Source of the DNA: Duganella sp. CF517 | GTDB lineage: Bacteria; Pseudomonadota; Gammaproteobacteria; Burkholderiales; Burkholderiaceae_D | DNA length: 64,000 bases | Direction: 5' to 3' | Assembly: GCF_900110275.1 (NCBI RefSeq) | Contig: NZ_FODC01000001.1 | Location: forward strand, 1,155,198-1,219,197 | Shown: in pieces, positions 39,906-51,284 of the stretch | How positions within the stretch are numbered: the first letter of the stretch is position 1 | Layout of the letters: each line of letters begins with the position of its first letter | The notes under the pieces: model-generated | What the model was told of the DNA's origin: nothing | The model's database searches: none | Seen by the model: the letters and a program-made list of their open reading frames with translations, nothing else | Position numbers and translations under genes: made by a program

Positions 39906-41108
39906 TTAGAGCACTTTGGCGATGGCGTCAATAACGATGTCGATATTGCGCGAATTCAACGCCGCCACGCAGATGCGGCCGGTGTCGACCGCGTAGATCG
40001 ACTGCGCGCGCAGCTGCTCAACCTGCGCCTTGGTCAGGCCCGAGTACGAGAACATGCCGACCTGGTCGCGCACGAAGGCGAAATCATGGGCCGGAGCCTT
40101 CGCCTTGAGCTTCTCGACGAAGGCTTCGCGCATTTCCTTGATGCGCACGCGCATGCCGGCCAGTTCGTCTTCCCACATCTGACGCAGTTCCGGCGTGGTC
40201 AGCACGGTGGCGACGACCTTGCCGCCGTGTACGGGCGGGTTCGAGTAGTTGGTGCGCACGACGCGCTTCAACTGCGACATCAGACGGCTCGCCTCTTCGC
40301 CGCTGGCGGCGACCACGCTCAGCGCGCCGACGCGCTCGCCGTACAGCGAGAACGATTTCGAGAACGAATTCGACACCAGCAGCGGACCGCCGGCGTCGGC
40401 GAAGCGGCGCACCACGGCGCCGTCTTCGGCGATGCCGGCGCCGAAGCCCTGGTACGCCATGTCGAGGAACGGCACCAGGCCGCCGCCGGTGACGGCGGCG
40501 ATGACTTCGTCCCACTGGGCCGACGTCAGATCGGCGCCGGTCGGGTTGTGGCAGCACGCGTGCAGCAGCACGATGGAACCGCGCGGCATGGCCTTCAGCG
40601 CGGCGAGCATGCCGGCGAAGTCGACGCCGTGGGTGGCGGCATCGTAATAGGCGTAGTTGTTGACGGTGAAGCCGGCGCTTTCGAACAGCGCGCGGTGGTT
40701 CTCCCAGCTTGGATCGCTGATGTAGACCTGCGAATCAAGCGCGAAGCGCTTGAGGAAGTCGGCGCCGATCTTGAGCGCGCCGGTGCCGCCGATCGCTTGC
40801 ACGGTGATCGCACGTTTCTCTTGAATTACCGCGCTGTCGGCGCCAAATACCAGCTCTTGCACCGCCTTGTCATAGGCAGCCAGGCCTTCGATCGGCAGGT
40901 AGGTGCGCGGGGCCGGCGTGGCGATCAGGATTTCTTCCGCTTTCTGTACGCAAGACAGCAGAGGCACTTTGCCGTTGTCGTCATAATAAACGCCGACGCC
41001 CAGGTTGATTTTGGCTGGGTTTTGGTCGGCGTTGAAGGCTTCGGTGATACCCAGGATCGGGTCGCGTGGTGCCATGTCGATGGCGCTGAACAAGCTAGGA
41101 TTCGTCAT
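39906..41108 (-). CDS. Aromatic amino acid/aspartate aminotransferase
   Basis: The 400-residue PLP enzyme is a class I aminotransferase of the TyrB/AspC group. Visible active-site features are HNPTG (Asn188), DMAYQGF (Asp216, Tyr219), and the cofactor-binding Lys251 in [14 protein letters not shown]. It also carries a GRICVA segment near the C-terminus that would hold the substrate carboxylate. It transfers amino groups between aromatic or dicarboxylic amino acids and 2-oxoglutarate. It is divergent from uvrB over 114 bp. TyrB versus AspC preference cannot be settled by eye. Confidence 0.92.
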   Translation of the reverse strand: MTNPSLFSAIDMAPRDPILGITEAFNADQNPAKINLGVGVYYDDNGKVPLLSCVQKAEEILIATPAPRTYLPIEGLAAYDKAVQELVFGADSAVIQEKRAITVQAIGGTGALKIGADFLKRFALDSQVYISDPSWENHRALFESAGFTVNNYAYYDAATHGVDFAGMLAALKAMPRGSIVLLHACCHNPTGADLTSAQWDEVIAAVTGGGLVPFLDMAYQGFGAGIAEDGAVVRRFADAGGPLLVSNSFSKSFSLYGERVGALSVVAASGEEASRLMSQLKRVVRTNYSNPPVHGGKVVATVLTTPELRQMWEDELAGMRVRIKEMREAFVEKLKAKAPAHDFAFVRDQVGMFSYSGLTKAQVEQLRAQSIYAVDTGRICVAALNSRNIDIVIDAIAKVL

Positions 41109-41222
41109 GATAAGATTGGATTCGATTGGAAGCGTTTCGCAGCGGATGAACGTAGACAGCGCCCCTCAAAAAACTACTTCAGGCCGCTGGCAGGCCATTA
41201 TTCTAACAAAGGTCGGACCACG

Positions 41223-43304
41223 ATGGCTGAATTACCAGTAGTAGATACCCCCAAGGCAACGGTTATTACCTTCCCGGATTCGCCGTTCAAATTGCACCAG
41301 CCGTTCCCGCCCGCCGGCGACCAGCCGGCGGCGATCGACCAGCTGTGCGAAGGCATCGACGACGGCCTGTTTTTCCAAACGCTGCTCGGCGTGACCGGCT
41401 CCGGCAAGACCTACACGATGGCCAACGTGATCGCCCGCAAGGGCCGTCCGGCGATCGTGTTCGCGCCCAATAAAACGCTGGCCGCGCAGCTGTATTCCGA
41501 GTTCCGCGAGTTCTTCCCCGAGAACGCGGTCGAGTACTTCGTCTCGTACTACGATTACTATCAGCCGGAAGCCTACGTGCCGCAGCGCGACCTGTTCATC
41601 GAAAAGGATTCGTCCATCAATGAGCACATCGAGCAGATGCGCCTGTCGTGCACCAAGTCGCTGATGGAGCGGCGCGACGTCATCATCGTCGCCACCGTGT
41701 CGGCCATTTACGGTATCGGTAATCCGAACGAATACCACCAGATGATTTTGACCTTGCGCCAGAAGGACCGCGTCTCGCAGCGCGACATCATCGCGCGCCT
41801 GATCCAGATGCAGTACACGCGCAACGAGGTCGATTTCGGCCGCGGCACCTTCCGCGTGCGCGGCGACACGCTCGACATCTTCCCGGCCGAGAATGCGGAG
41901 CTGGCGGTGCGCCTCGACATGTTCGGCGACGAGCTGGAATCGATCCAGCTGTTCGATCCATTGACGGGCCGCGTCAAGCAGAAGATCCCGCGCTTCACCG
42001 TCTATCCGGGCTCGCACTACGTCACGCCGCGTTCGACCGTGCTGCGCGCGATCGAGAGCATCAAGCTCGAACTGCGCGACCGCCTGGAGTTCTTCCGCAA
42101 GGAGAATAAGCTTATCGAAGAGCAGCGCATCGAGCAGCGCACCCGCTTCGATCTGGAGATGATGGCCGAAATCGGCTTCACCAAGGGCATCGAGAACTAC
42201 TCGCGCCACCTGAGCGGCGCCATGCCGGGCGAACCGCCGCCGACCCTGGTCGACTACCTGCCGAAGGACGCGCTGATGTTCCTCGACGAGTCGCACGTGT
42301 TGATCGGGCAGCTGAGCGCCATGTACAACGGCGACCGCTCGCGCAAGACCAACCTGGTGGACTACGGCTTCCGCCTGCCGTCGGCGCTGGACAACCGGCC
42401 GTTGAAGTTCGAGGAATTCGAACAGAAGATGCGGCAGACGATTTTCGTCTCCGCCACCCCGGCCGACTACGAAAACACGCACGCCGACCAGGTGGTCGAG
42501 CAGGTCGTGCGTCCGACCGGTCTGGTCGACCCGCTGATCATCGTGCGCCCCGCCCGTTCGCAGGTGGAGGACTTGATGTCCGAGATCACCGACCGCGTCG
42601 CCAAGAACGAGCGCGTGCTGGTGACCACGCTGACCAAGCGCATGTCCGAGCAGCTGACCGAATTCCTCAGCGACCATGGCATCAAGGTGCGCTACCTGCA
42701 CAGCGATATCGAAACCGTGGAACGGGTCGAGCTGCTGCGCGACCTGCGCATCGGCACCTTCGACGTGCTGGTGGGGATCAACCTGCTGCGCGAGGGCCTC
42801 GATTTGCCGGAGGTGTCGCTGGTGGCGATCCTGGACGCCGACAAGGAAGGCTTCCTGCGTTCCGAGCGTTCGCTGATCCAGACCATCGGCCGGGCCGCGC
42901 GTAACCTCAACGGCGTGGCGCTGCTGTACGCCGACCGCATGACCGATTCGATGGAACGCGCCATCGGCGAGACCGAACGCCGGCGCGCCAAGCAGATCGA
43001 ATTCAACGCCGCCAACGGCATCATCCCGCGCGGGGTGAGCAAGATCATCAAGGACATGATCGACGGCGTCTACAGCCCGCAGGACGCGCGCGAGAACCAG
43101 CAGGTGGCGCAGGAGGCGGCCAAGTACGAGTCGATGAGCGAAAAGCAGATCAGCAAGGAGATCAAACGGCTGGAAAAGGCGATGCTCGATCATGCCAAGA
43201 ACCTGGAGTTCGAAAAGGCCGCGCAAGTGCGCGACCAGCTGCACGGGCTCAAACAGCAGCTGTTCGGCGCCCCGGGCGCGGACACGCCGCCCACCCCAAA
43301 CTGA
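41223..43304 (+). CDS. uvrB: Excinuclease ABC subunit B
   Basis: The 693-residue UvrB has Walker A GVTGSGKT (56-63) and the DNA-wrapping beta-hairpin with its tyrosine cluster ([12 protein letters not shown], 109-120). The helicase motifs include [17 protein letters not shown] and QTIGRAARN, and a C-terminal UVR domain ([26 protein letters not shown]) contacts UvrC. It verifies damage and loads UvrC in nucleotide excision repair. The start is the ATG of [10 protein letters not shown]; the longer open frame upstream is a shadow of the divergent aminotransferase. No LexA box is evident in the 114-bp upstream gap. Confidence 0.98.
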   Translation: MAELPVVDTPKATVITFPDSPFKLHQPFPPAGDQPAAIDQLCEGIDDGLFFQTLLGVTGSGKTYTMANVIARKGRPAIVFAPNKTLAAQLYSEFREFFPENAVEYFVSYYDYYQPEAYVPQRDLFIEKDSSINEHIEQMRLSCTKSLMERRDVIIVATVSAIYGIGNPNEYHQMILTLRQKDRVSQRDIIARLIQMQYTRNEVDFGRGTFRVRGDTLDIFPAENAELAVRLDMFGDELESIQLFDPLTGRVKQKIPRFTVYPGSHYVTPRSTVLRAIESIKLELRDRLEFFRKENKLIEEQRIEQRTRFDLEMMAEIGFTKGIENYSRHLSGAMPGEPPPTLVDYLPKDALMFLDESHVLIGQLSAMYNGDRSRKTNLVDYGFRLPSALDNRPLKFEEFEQKMRQTIFVSATPADYENTHADQVVEQVVRPTGLVDPLIIVRPARSQVEDLMSEITDRVAKNERVLVTTLTKRMSEQLTEFLSDHGIKVRYLHSDIETVERVELLRDLRIGTFDVLVGINLLREGLDLPEVSLVAILDADKEGFLRSERSLIQTIGRAARNLNGVALLYADRMTDSMERAIGETERRRAKQIEFNAANGIIPRGVSKIIKDMIDGVYSPQDARENQQVAQEAAKYESMSEKQISKEIKRLEKAMLDHAKNLEFEKAAQVRDQLHGLKQQLFGAPGADTPPTPN

Positions 43305-43313
43305 CCGGCACCT

Positions 43314-44339
43314 ATGACGAATCCGATTTTAAGCAGCGGCCCGCTGGGCTTCCCGTGGGCCACCATGGACCCGTTCCTGTTTTGCGTCCACCACGTGGAC
43401 AACTATCCCAAGGGCGATGGCAAGTTCGGCCCCGCCGCGTCGCTGGCCGGGCGCCGCCTGGGGCAGGACTTCATGAATATCGACGGCTGGAATATGTACC
43501 ACGGCGAGCAGGTGCCGGGCTTTCCCGGCCACCCGCATCGCGGCTTCGAGACGGTGACCATTGTCCGCCATGGCCTGATCGACCACGCCGATTCGCTGGG
43601 CGCGGCGGCGCGCTTCGGCGCCGGCGATGTGCAGTGGCTCACCGCCGGACGCGGCATCGTCCACTCTGAGATGTTCCCGCTGCTGAAGACCGAAGATGAC
43701 AATCCCCTCGAACTGTTCCAGATCTGGCTCAACCTGCCGGCCCGCAGCAAGTTCGCCGAGCCGCACTTCACCATGCTGTGGTCAGAGGATGTTCCCCGCG
43801 AAACCGTGGTCGACGCAGCCGGCGCGCGCACCGAGGTGGTCTGCGTGGCCGGCCGCGTGGGCGCCTCGCAGGCCCTGCCCCCGCCGCCGGATTCCTGGGC
43901 CGCCGCCGAGGACAGCGACCTGGCGATCTGGGTGGTGACGATGGAGCCCGGCGCGCAATGGACGCTGCCGCCGGCGCGCGGCGCCGACACCAAGCGGGCC
44001 TTGTACTACTTCGACGGCGACGGCGCCAGCCTTGGCGGCCAGCCGCTGGCATCGCGCAGCGTCAACGACGTGCGCACCGACACGCCTTGGCAGTTGGTGA
44101 ATGGCGCCGCCGGCAAGGCGCAGTTCCTGATCCTGCAAGGACGACCGATCGGCGAACCGGTGGTGCAATCGGGGCCATTCGTGATGAACAGCGAACAGGA
44201 GATCCGCCAGGCCCACGCGGACTACCGCCAGACCGGCTTCGGTGGCTGGCCATGGCCGGACGGCGCGCCGGTGCATGGCGACGACCCCACGCGCTTCGCC
44301 CGCCACACCGACGGCAAGGTCGAACGGCGCGACAGCTGA
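43314..44339 (+). CDS. Pirin family protein
   Basis: The 341-residue bicupin has the pirin metal site with correct spacing: His73 and His75 in GHPHRGFET, and His117 and Glu119 in IVHSEM. Bacterial pirins bind iron and some act as quercetinases or as redox-sensing partners of metabolic enzymes. It begins 9 bp after uvrB, probably on the same transcript, but a functional link to DNA repair is not implied. A stretch at about 170-215 (GRVGASQALPPPPDSWAAAEDS) is typical of the longer pirins. Confidence 0.9.
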   Translation: MTNPILSSGPLGFPWATMDPFLFCVHHVDNYPKGDGKFGPAASLAGRRLGQDFMNIDGWNMYHGEQVPGFPGHPHRGFETVTIVRHGLIDHADSLGAAARFGAGDVQWLTAGRGIVHSEMFPLLKTEDDNPLELFQIWLNLPARSKFAEPHFTMLWSEDVPRETVVDAAGARTEVVCVAGRVGASQALPPPPDSWAAAEDSDLAIWVVTMEPGAQWTLPPARGADTKRALYYFDGDGASLGGQPLASRSVNDVRTDTPWQLVNGAAGKAQFLILQGRPIGEPVVQSGPFVMNSEQEIRQAHADYRQTGFGGWPWPDGAPVHGDDPTRFARHTDGKVERRDS

Positions 44340-44345
44340 ACCACG

Positions 44346-45293
44346 TCAGCGCTGTTTGACAAACGCCGCCACGGCTTCGCTCAATTGCGGGGACAGCGGC
44401 AGGCCAGGATCGCTATACGATGCCCGCTGCGCCGCTGGATTGGCGGGCACCATTTTCAGCACGTGGTTCATGCCGTCGATGACCACCAGCTTGGCCGACG
44501 GCGCGGCGGCAGACAGCGCCTGCGCCTCCTTCACCGCGACCTGGATATCGGTCGCCCCCTGCGCGATCAGCACCGGCATTTTCAGCGCGGCGATCGCCTT
44601 GCGCGGGTCGGTCTTGAAGGACGATATCAAATACGGCTGCACCGACGGCCGGTACAACATCATCAGCTCCGGCGGCACATCCTCCACCGCTTTGCCCTGC
44701 TCCAGCGCGACCAGTATGCGTTCGTTCGCGCCTGCCAGCGCGGGCGGCAGCTTGGGCTTGAGCTGGTCGCGCAGGATGTCGGCCAACGGATGGCCAGGGC
44801 CGGAGATCGACACGCAGGCATCGGCCTTGGCGCGCTGGCACGCCACCAGCGCGATCAGCGCCCCTTCGCTGTGCCCCGCCATCACCACCTTCGAGAAGCG
44901 CTTGTCGGCGCGCAGCTGGCGCATCCACACCACGGCGTCGTCGACATAGCTATCGAGGCGCAGATCGGATTCCTCCTTGACCAGGGCGGCGCTGGACGCG
45001 ACGCCGCGCTTATCGTAGCGCACCGTCGCGACGCCCTGCTGCGCCAGCGATTCGGCCAGCATGCGCAGGGAGTTGTTGAGCAGCGAGGCCGCCTCGCTGT
45101 TACCGTCGCGGTCCGTCGGGCCGGAACCGGAATGCAGCAGCACCACCGGCACCCTGGCGCCGCCCTCCGGTATCAGCTCCGTGCCATACAGCGTGCCACC
45201 GTCGACGGCCTGCGTGACGGCGCGTTCGGTGTAGCTGCCCGCGTGGGCGGTGCAGGACAGCACCAGCATAGCCAATAACAATTTACAGCGCAT
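44346..45293 (-). CDS. Secreted alpha/beta hydrolase
   Basis: The 315-residue protein has a signal peptide (about 1-18) and an alpha/beta-hydrolase domain with the nucleophile elbow GHSEGA (Ser142), oxyanion-side HSGSGPTDRDGN, and a C-terminal DGMNH holding the catalytic histidine. An aspartate for the triad is expected near QGATDIQV. Family members are esterases or peptidases; the substrate is unknown. It is convergent with pirin, separated by 6 bp. Confidence 0.85.
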   Translation of the reverse strand: MRCKLLLAMLVLSCTAHAGSYTERAVTQAVDGGTLYGTELIPEGGARVPVVLLHSGSGPTDRDGNSEAASLLNNSLRMLAESLAQQGVATVRYDKRGVASSAALVKEESDLRLDSYVDDAVVWMRQLRADKRFSKVVMAGHSEGALIALVACQRAKADACVSISGPGHPLADILRDQLKPKLPPALAGANERILVALEQGKAVEDVPPELMMLYRPSVQPYLISSFKTDPRKAIAALKMPVLIAQGATDIQVAVKEAQALSAAAPSAKLVVIDGMNHVLKMVPANPAAQRASYSDPGLPLSPQLSEAVAAFVKQR

Positions 45294-45307
45294 GGATAAA
45301 CCTCCGG

Positions 45308-45964
45308 TTAGTGCGATTCGAGTGAATGACTTTTCTGCAGTCTTTTATAGTGCAGCAGCGAGTAAAGGACCACGAGCGGCGCCCACGCCAGCCCCAGTAG
45401 CAGGATGCTCCACCCCGGCGCGCGCATCGATAGCGCCAGCAAACCGAGCAACCCGCTGGCGACCATCAGCCGCCCCGCCATGCGGTGCGTGGCGTACCAC
45501 ACGCGCTCACTGGCCAACGTCCAGGGCGTGCGGATGCCGACATAAAAATTGCGGCGCACCTTGCCCATCGGGTTACCCATCAGGACAAGCAACAGGAACA
45601 GCCCCGCCGGCACCGCGCGCTGCATCGGCACCGTGCCGCCTGTCCCGGCGATCAGCACCAGCGCGAACACGTAGCCGAGCATGCAGACAACCAATCCGGC
45701 GATGTAGTAGTAGGTCGACAGGAACTCCGTGATGCCGAAGCGACGCGGCGACAGGACCGGCAACGCCAATCCCACCAGCGTGAACAGCGCCATGCTGCCG
45801 GGACCGACCACCCACATCACGGCGCGCCCGGCATGGCCGTCCACCCGGCCTTCGATGTTCCAGTGCACAGGCACCTCCGCGGGCAGCAACGGCCAATAGT
45901 ACATAAGCGCGGCACAGGCGGCGGCGATCAGCGACAGGCAAACCACGAGATAACGCGTTCTCAT
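45308..45964 (-). CDS. SdpI-family membrane protein
   Basis: The 218-residue integral membrane protein has a DUF1648 domain near the N-terminus (LLPAEVPVHWNIEGRVDGHA) and a C-terminal SdpI domain with a GNPMGKVRRNFYVGIRTPWTL segment, spread over about six hydrophobic helices. In Bacillus subtilis SdpI gives immunity to the SdpC toxin and signals through SdpR. The gene is the second of a coupled pair with an ArsR-like regulator. No SdpC-like toxin gene is present, so its physiological role here is open. Confidence 0.88.
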   Translation of the reverse strand: MRTRYLVVCLSLIAAACAALMYYWPLLPAEVPVHWNIEGRVDGHAGRAVMWVVGPGSMALFTLVGLALPVLSPRRFGITEFLSTYYYIAGLVVCMLGYVFALVLIAGTGGTVPMQRAVPAGLFLLLVLMGNPMGKVRRNFYVGIRTPWTLASERVWYATHRMAGRLMVASGLLGLLALSMRAPGWSILLLGLAWAPLVVLYSLLHYKRLQKSHSLESH

Positions 45965-46272
45965 TTTTTTCTCCCTTTTTGTTCTGTCTTTTGCGAAGGC
46001 TTGGAGTCGGCGTCGGTCAGGTCCATCACCCACGCCAACACATCCTGCAGCACCGTGGTATTAAGCCCATACCAGATGGTCTGCCCGTCCCGCCGCCGAG
46101 TGATCAGGTCAGCCTCGCCGAGCACCGCAAAATGATGGGACATCGAAGGTTTGCTCATATCAAAATGCCCCGCCAGATCGCCCGCCGTCATCTCGCCTTG
46201 CCGCAGCAGCCGCAGAATCTCGCGCCGCGCCGGATCGGCGATGGCTTTAAACGCGTTGTTGGAGGCATTCAT
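45961..46272 (-). CDS. ArsR-family autorepressor, SdpR-like
   Basis: The 103-residue winged-helix protein has FKAIADPARREILRLLRQGEMTAGDLAGHFDMSKPSMSHHFAVL, typical of SdpR-type ArsR regulators. It overlaps the SdpI gene by 4 bp. A clear sigma-70 promoter and a palindromic site directly downstream of it precede the gene, matching an autorepression circuit relieved through SdpI, as known for SdpR in Bacillus. No metal-binding cysteines are present. Confidence 0.9.
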   Translation of the reverse strand: MNASNNAFKAIADPARREILRLLRQGEMTAGDLAGHFDMSKPSMSHHFAVLGEADLITRRRDGQTIWYGLNTTVLQDVLAWVMDLTDADSKPSQKTEQKGRKK

Positions 46273-46282
46273 TAGTCATTCA

Positions 46283-46292
46283 TCTAATTAGA
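46283..46292 (-). promoter_or_regulatory. Palindromic operator candidate for the SdpR-like repressor
   Basis: TCTAATTAGA is a perfect 10-bp palindrome placed just past the predicted transcription start. A related half-site (TTAGATGA on the minus strand) is repeated 16 bp away, around 46295-46302, which suggests a tandem binding region. Confidence 0.6.
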
Positions 46293-46302
46293 CAGTCATC
46301 TA

Positions 46303-46331
46303 ACTATAGGCCGTTAAAATCTCCCGGTCAA
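46303..46331 (-). promoter_or_regulatory. Sigma-70 promoter of the sdpR-sdpI pair
   Basis: On the minus strand, -35 TTGACC (46331-46326) and -10 TATAGT (46308-46303) are separated by exactly 17 bp, giving a start near 46297, about 25 bp before the coding start. Confidence 0.8.
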
Positions 46332-46382
46332 GCGATCTTTGGCCGGACGGCCACGCGCGCGCCGGGTTGCACGCATGGCAAA

Positions 46383-47477
<1,095 letters not shown>

Positions 47478-47486
47478 GACTTCCCC

Positions 47487-50400
47487 TCAACCCAGGACCA
47501 GTTCGACGCGGTGGACCGCGCCGTCGCGCAGCAGCGGAATGCGCGCCACGCCGTCGTCGGCCGCAAGCGCCGTGCCGTCGAGGGTAACCGCTACGACATC
47601 CCTGGCGCTACGGCCCGGATTGCGCACCGTGATCTCGTAGCTGCCACCGTCATCGGGCAGCTGATGGCGGATGGTGTATTCCGGCCAATCGTCCGGGATG
47701 CGCGGCGCCAGCACGATCGTGTCGCCGTCCTCGATGCTGAAGCCCAACACCGACTCCAGTCCCACGCGGTACATCCAGCCGGACGATCCCGTGTACCAGG
47801 TCCAGCCGCCGCGCCCCACATGCGGCGCCTCGCCATAGACGTCGGCGGCGATCACATACGGCTCGACCTGATACACCGCCACCGCCGCCGCGTCGCGCGC
47901 ATGGGTCACAGGGCTGAGCATCTCCAGCAGCCGCGCGGCGCGGTCGCGGCGCCCCGCTTCGGCCATCGCCCGTACGACCCAGCAGGCGGCATGGGTGTAC
48001 TGGCCGCCGTTTTCGCGCACGCCGGCCACGTAGCCCTTGATATAGCCAGGATCGTTGGGCGTGTTGACGAAAGCGGGCGTCAGCAGCCGTATCAGGCCGT
48101 CCTGTTCGGACACCAGCCGCTGCTCCAGCGCGTCCAGCGCCTGTGCGGCGCGTGCCGGTGGCGCCGCCTCGGAGATGACCGCCCACGCCTGCGCCAGCGC
48201 GTCGATCTGGCACTCGTCGCTGTCCTTGGAACCGATGACGGCGCCATTGTCGTAATAGGCGCGGCGATACCATTCGCCGTCCCAGCCGCCATCGTTCAGC
48301 GCCTGGTCCAGATGATCGTGATACGCGCTGTAGATGGCGATGCGCGCGGTATCGCCGCGCCGCTCGCAGATCGGCAGGAAGTCCTTGATGATGCGCGACA
48401 GGAAAAATCCCATCCATACGCTTTCGCCGCGTCCTTCGCGGCCGACGCGGTTCATGCCGTCGTTCCAGTCGCCGGTGCCCATCAGCGGCAAGCCGTGCGC
48501 GCCCTGCGTCAGCGAGCGGTCCAGCGCGCGGCAGCAATGCTCGTAGACGACGGCGCTTTCGCCCGACAGCGACGGCTTCAAATAGACCTCGTCCTCGCCG
48601 TCCTCCAGCAATGGCGCCGTCAGGAACGGTTCGACTTCATCGAGCACGCTCCAGTCGCCGGTGGTTTTGACGTAGAAGGCGGCCACGTACGGCAGCCATA
48701 GAAGGTCGTCGGAGAAGCGCGTGCGCAGTCCGCGTTCCATCGGCGCAGTATGCCACCAGTGCAGCACATCGCCTTCGACAAACTGGTGCGCCGCGTGGAT
48801 GCGGATCTGCTGGCGCGTCAGGTCGGGGCGCGAGTAGATCATCGCACTTGAATCCTGCAACTGGTCGCGGTAACCCAACGCACCACCGGACTGGTAGAAC
48901 GCCGAGCGACCCCAGATGCGGCAGCTCAGGTTCTGGTAGGCCAGCCAGCCGTTCTGCATCAAGTCGATGGCAGGCACCGGCGTGCGCACTTGCACCGCGC
49001 CGACGGTGTGCCGCCAGAACGCGGTGATTTCAGCGAATGCCCGCTGCACCGCGCCGGGCGCGGCGTAGCGTTCCACCAGTTCCAGCGCCGCCGCGCGTTC
49101 CCGCGTCTCCCCCAGCAGCACAACCCATTCCAGCGTGGCGCCCGGCGCCAGTTCATGCGTCGTCTGGAACGCCGCGCAGGGATCAAGGCCGGCGCCTGTC
49201 ACGCCGTCCAACCGTGCGGCGGCCAGCGCGGCTGGCTTGGCAAGGTCGCCGTGCCGGCCGACGAAGGCTTCGCGGTCGGCACTGTGGTGTACCACCACGC
49301 CATCGCCCGGCAACGCGGCGGCGAACGTCACACCGTCGGCGAACTGGCCGGCGAGCGGATTGGTCGCCAGCAGCGTGCCCGAGGCATCCCACTCGGTGAT
49401 GACGAACCGGCTGCTCTCGGCCGGCGTGCCGCCCAGGACCAGCCGCTGGTACGAGAACACCGACAGCCGGCGAGCCACCGCGTCGCGATTGGTCACGCGC
49501 ACACGAACGATCTTCACCGGATCATGGCGCGGCACGAACATCACCGTCTCCTGCTCCAGGCCATGGCTGAAGTGATTGAAGCGCGTGTAGCCAAAGCCGT
49601 GCGCCGCCTCGTAGCCCGCCCGCGCCGGGGCCGGACCAGGCACCGGGGACCAGAACCGGCCACTGTCCTCGTCGCGCAGGTACAGCGCCTCGCCGTGCGG
49701 GTCGCGGATCGGATCGTTGGACCAAGGCGTCAACCGGTGGATGCGGCTGTTGCGGCTCCAGGTGTAGCCGGAACCGCTTTCGCTGACCAGGAAGCCGAAT
49801 TCCTCGTTCGATATGGCGTTGGTCCAGGCCAGCGGTGGGCGCCGCAATCCATTGGCGCTATTCCAGTCCATGCGGATCACATACTCGTCGCCCGCATCGG
49901 AAAATCCGCCATAGCCATTGAAGTGATGCAGCACGGCGCGGCCTGGTAGCGTCGCCGGTCCATCCGGTTGCGCAGCGTCCATGGCAGGCGGCTGTGTGGC
50001 GGCGCCGTCATCGGTCTCCAGCGCCGGCATCGGGCCGCGCACAACCAGTACCGCGGTCATTTCGATCAAGGCGAGATCCTGCTTTTTGAATTGATCCGGT
50101 TTGCGCACATGGACGCCTTCGGCGTTCTTGCGCGAGCCGTCACCGTCCAGCAGTAAAAGGTCGACCACCCAGCCATGCGCGCCCCAATAGGCGCGCGCAC
50201 GCAGCAGCAACTGCGCGTTGGCGTCGTCCGCGCCATCGACCCACAGGACGGCCAACGGCCCGGCCGGAAGCGCGTAGGACGATACAACCGAAGCGATATC
50301 GGCGGAAGCCTCCACCCCACGCGCGGTGTGGCGGGGTGCACGCACCGCCGAATCGCCATATAACATCGCACCGGCCAACCGCTGCAGGTAAGTCGCCTCG

Positions 50401-51284
50401 TCCGAGCTCAAACCCAGTCGTTGCTCCAGCGCCTGCTGGGCGGCGCGGGCGGCATTGATCGCTGTGCGATCCGCCGGTTCTAGGCCGCCGACCAACGCGA
50501 GCGCGTGCTCGCGACTGTCCGCCGCGCCGAGGACAAATGCCACGCTGGTGTGCGCGCCGGGCGCCAGCGTCACCGCGCGGCGCAAGCTAAACGCCGGGTC
50601 GAGCACATTTCCGACCGTGTTGGACAGTTCTCCGTCCATGCCGGCAGGCCGGCCCAGGTCCCGTCCGCGCCCCACAAAACGCGTGCGATCGGTGTCGAAG
50701 CCGGCGGCGTCGCCACCGGCGGCGGCATGCACCATCCACAGCGCCGCGTCGCCCTCGCCGCGCGGCCTGCGCCTTGCCAGCAGTGCGCCCGTGGCGGCAT
50801 CGAACTCGGTCTGCACAAACAACTTGGAAAACGCCGGATGCGAGGCTTCATCCGCTTGGCGGTTCAACACCACTTCAAGATAGCTGGTCACCTCGATATG
50901 GCGCTCGGTCGAGCCGGTGTTCTTGAGCACCACGCTGCGCAGTTCGAGGTCGCGCGCGGGATCGACAGCGATCTCCATATGCGCCGCGATGCCATGCGCC
51001 GAGACGCCTATCCAGAAGCTGCCAGCCTCGCCGCCGGAGGTCCTGACCGCGTCCCCCGGACCGCCGGGCTGCAAACCCAGTGACCAGACCTCGCCGCTGA
51101 CGGTGTCGCGCAGATAGATGAAATAGCCCTCGCCGTCCTCGACGCGGTCACCGCTCCAGCGCGACAGGGCCGTGTCGCCGACCCGGCTGAAACCCGTTCC
51201 GGCGCCGGTGATCAGCGTGGTGAAGCTGCCGTTGGAGAGCAACCGCGCTTCTTGCGCAGGGATGTTATCGAAACGATTATTCAT
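47487..51284 (-). CDS. GH94-family protein, likely 1,2-beta-oligoglucan phosphorylase
   Basis: The 1265-residue protein has two glycosyltransferase-36-associated beta-sandwich regions (about 10-260 and 400-660) and a C-terminal GH94 (alpha/alpha)6 catalytic domain. The latter carries GYRDQLQDS, the signature GTGDWNDGMN near residue 938 containing the catalytic Asp, and GGWTWYTGSSGWMYRV. It has no signal peptide or membrane helix, so it acts in the cytoplasm. It resembles the C-terminal half of cyclic beta-1,2-glucan synthase (NdvB), but lacks the GT84 and membrane domains. Linked to GH144 and GH1 genes, phosphorolysis of sophoro-oligosaccharides is the best guess; the specificity is inferred. 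The start at MNNRFDN overlaps the GH1 stop by 8 bp. Confidence 0.85.
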   Translation of the reverse strand: MNNRFDNIPAQEARLLSNGSFTTLITGAGTGFSRVGDTALSRWSGDRVEDGEGYFIYLRDTVSGEVWSLGLQPGGPGDAVRTSGGEAGSFWIGVSAHGIAAHMEIAVDPARDLELRSVVLKNTGSTERHIEVTSYLEVVLNRQADEASHPAFSKLFVQTEFDAATGALLARRRPRGEGDAALWMVHAAAGGDAAGFDTDRTRFVGRGRDLGRPAGMDGELSNTVGNVLDPAFSLRRAVTLAPGAHTSVAFVLGAADSREHALALVGGLEPADRTAINAARAAQQALEQRLGLSSDEATYLQRLAGAMLYGDSAVRAPRHTARGVEASADIASVVSSYALPAGPLAVLWVDGADDANAQLLLRARAYWGAHGWVVDLLLLDGDGSRKNAEGVHVRKPDQFKKQDLALIEMTAVLVVRGPMPALETDDGAATQPPAMDAAQPDGPATLPGRAVLHHFNGYGGFSDAGDEYVIRMDWNSANGLRRPPLAWTNAISNEEFGFLVSESGSGYTWSRNSRIHRLTPWSNDPIRDPHGEALYLRDEDSGRFWSPVPGPAPARAGYEAAHGFGYTRFNHFSHGLEQETVMFVPRHDPVKIVRVRVTNRDAVARRLSVFSYQRLVLGGTPAESSRFVITEWDASGTLLATNPLAGQFADGVTFAAALPGDGVVVHHSADREAFVGRHGDLAKPAALAAARLDGVTGAGLDPCAAFQTTHELAPGATLEWVVLLGETRERAAALELVERYAAPGAVQRAFAEITAFWRHTVGAVQVRTPVPAIDLMQNGWLAYQNLSCRIWGRSAFYQSGGALGYRDQLQDSSAMIYSRPDLTRQQIRIHAAHQFVEGDVLHWWHTAPMERGLRTRFSDDLLWLPYVAAFYVKTTGDWSVLDEVEPFLTAPLLEDGEDEVYLKPSLSGESAVVYEHCCRALDRSLTQGAHGLPLMGTGDWNDGMNRVGREGRGESVWMGFFLSRIIKDFLPICERRGDTARIAIYSAYHDHLDQALNDGGWDGEWYRRAYYDNGAVIGSKDSDECQIDALAQAWAVISEAAPPARAAQALDALEQRLVSEQDGLIRLLTPAFVNTPNDPGYIKGYVAGVRENGGQYTHAACWVVRAMAEAGRRDRAARLLEMLSPVTHARDAAAVAVYQVEPYVIAADVYGEAPHVGRGGWTWYTGSSGWMYRVGLESVLGFSIEDGDTIVLAPRIPDDWPEYTIRHQLPDDGGSYEITVRNPGRSARDVVAVTLDGTALAADDGVARIPLLRDGAVHRVELVLG

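Noticed and set aside
40086..41222. In-frame extension of uvrB upstream by about 380 residues
   Set aside because: The extension is antisense to the aminotransferase gene and unlike UvrB; the ATG at 41223 begins the true UvrB N-terminus.
41109..41222. LexA box expected in front of uvrB
   Set aside because: I looked for CTG-N10-CAG with an AT-rich core in the uvrB upstream gap and found none; the only good SOS box in the window is at 4758.
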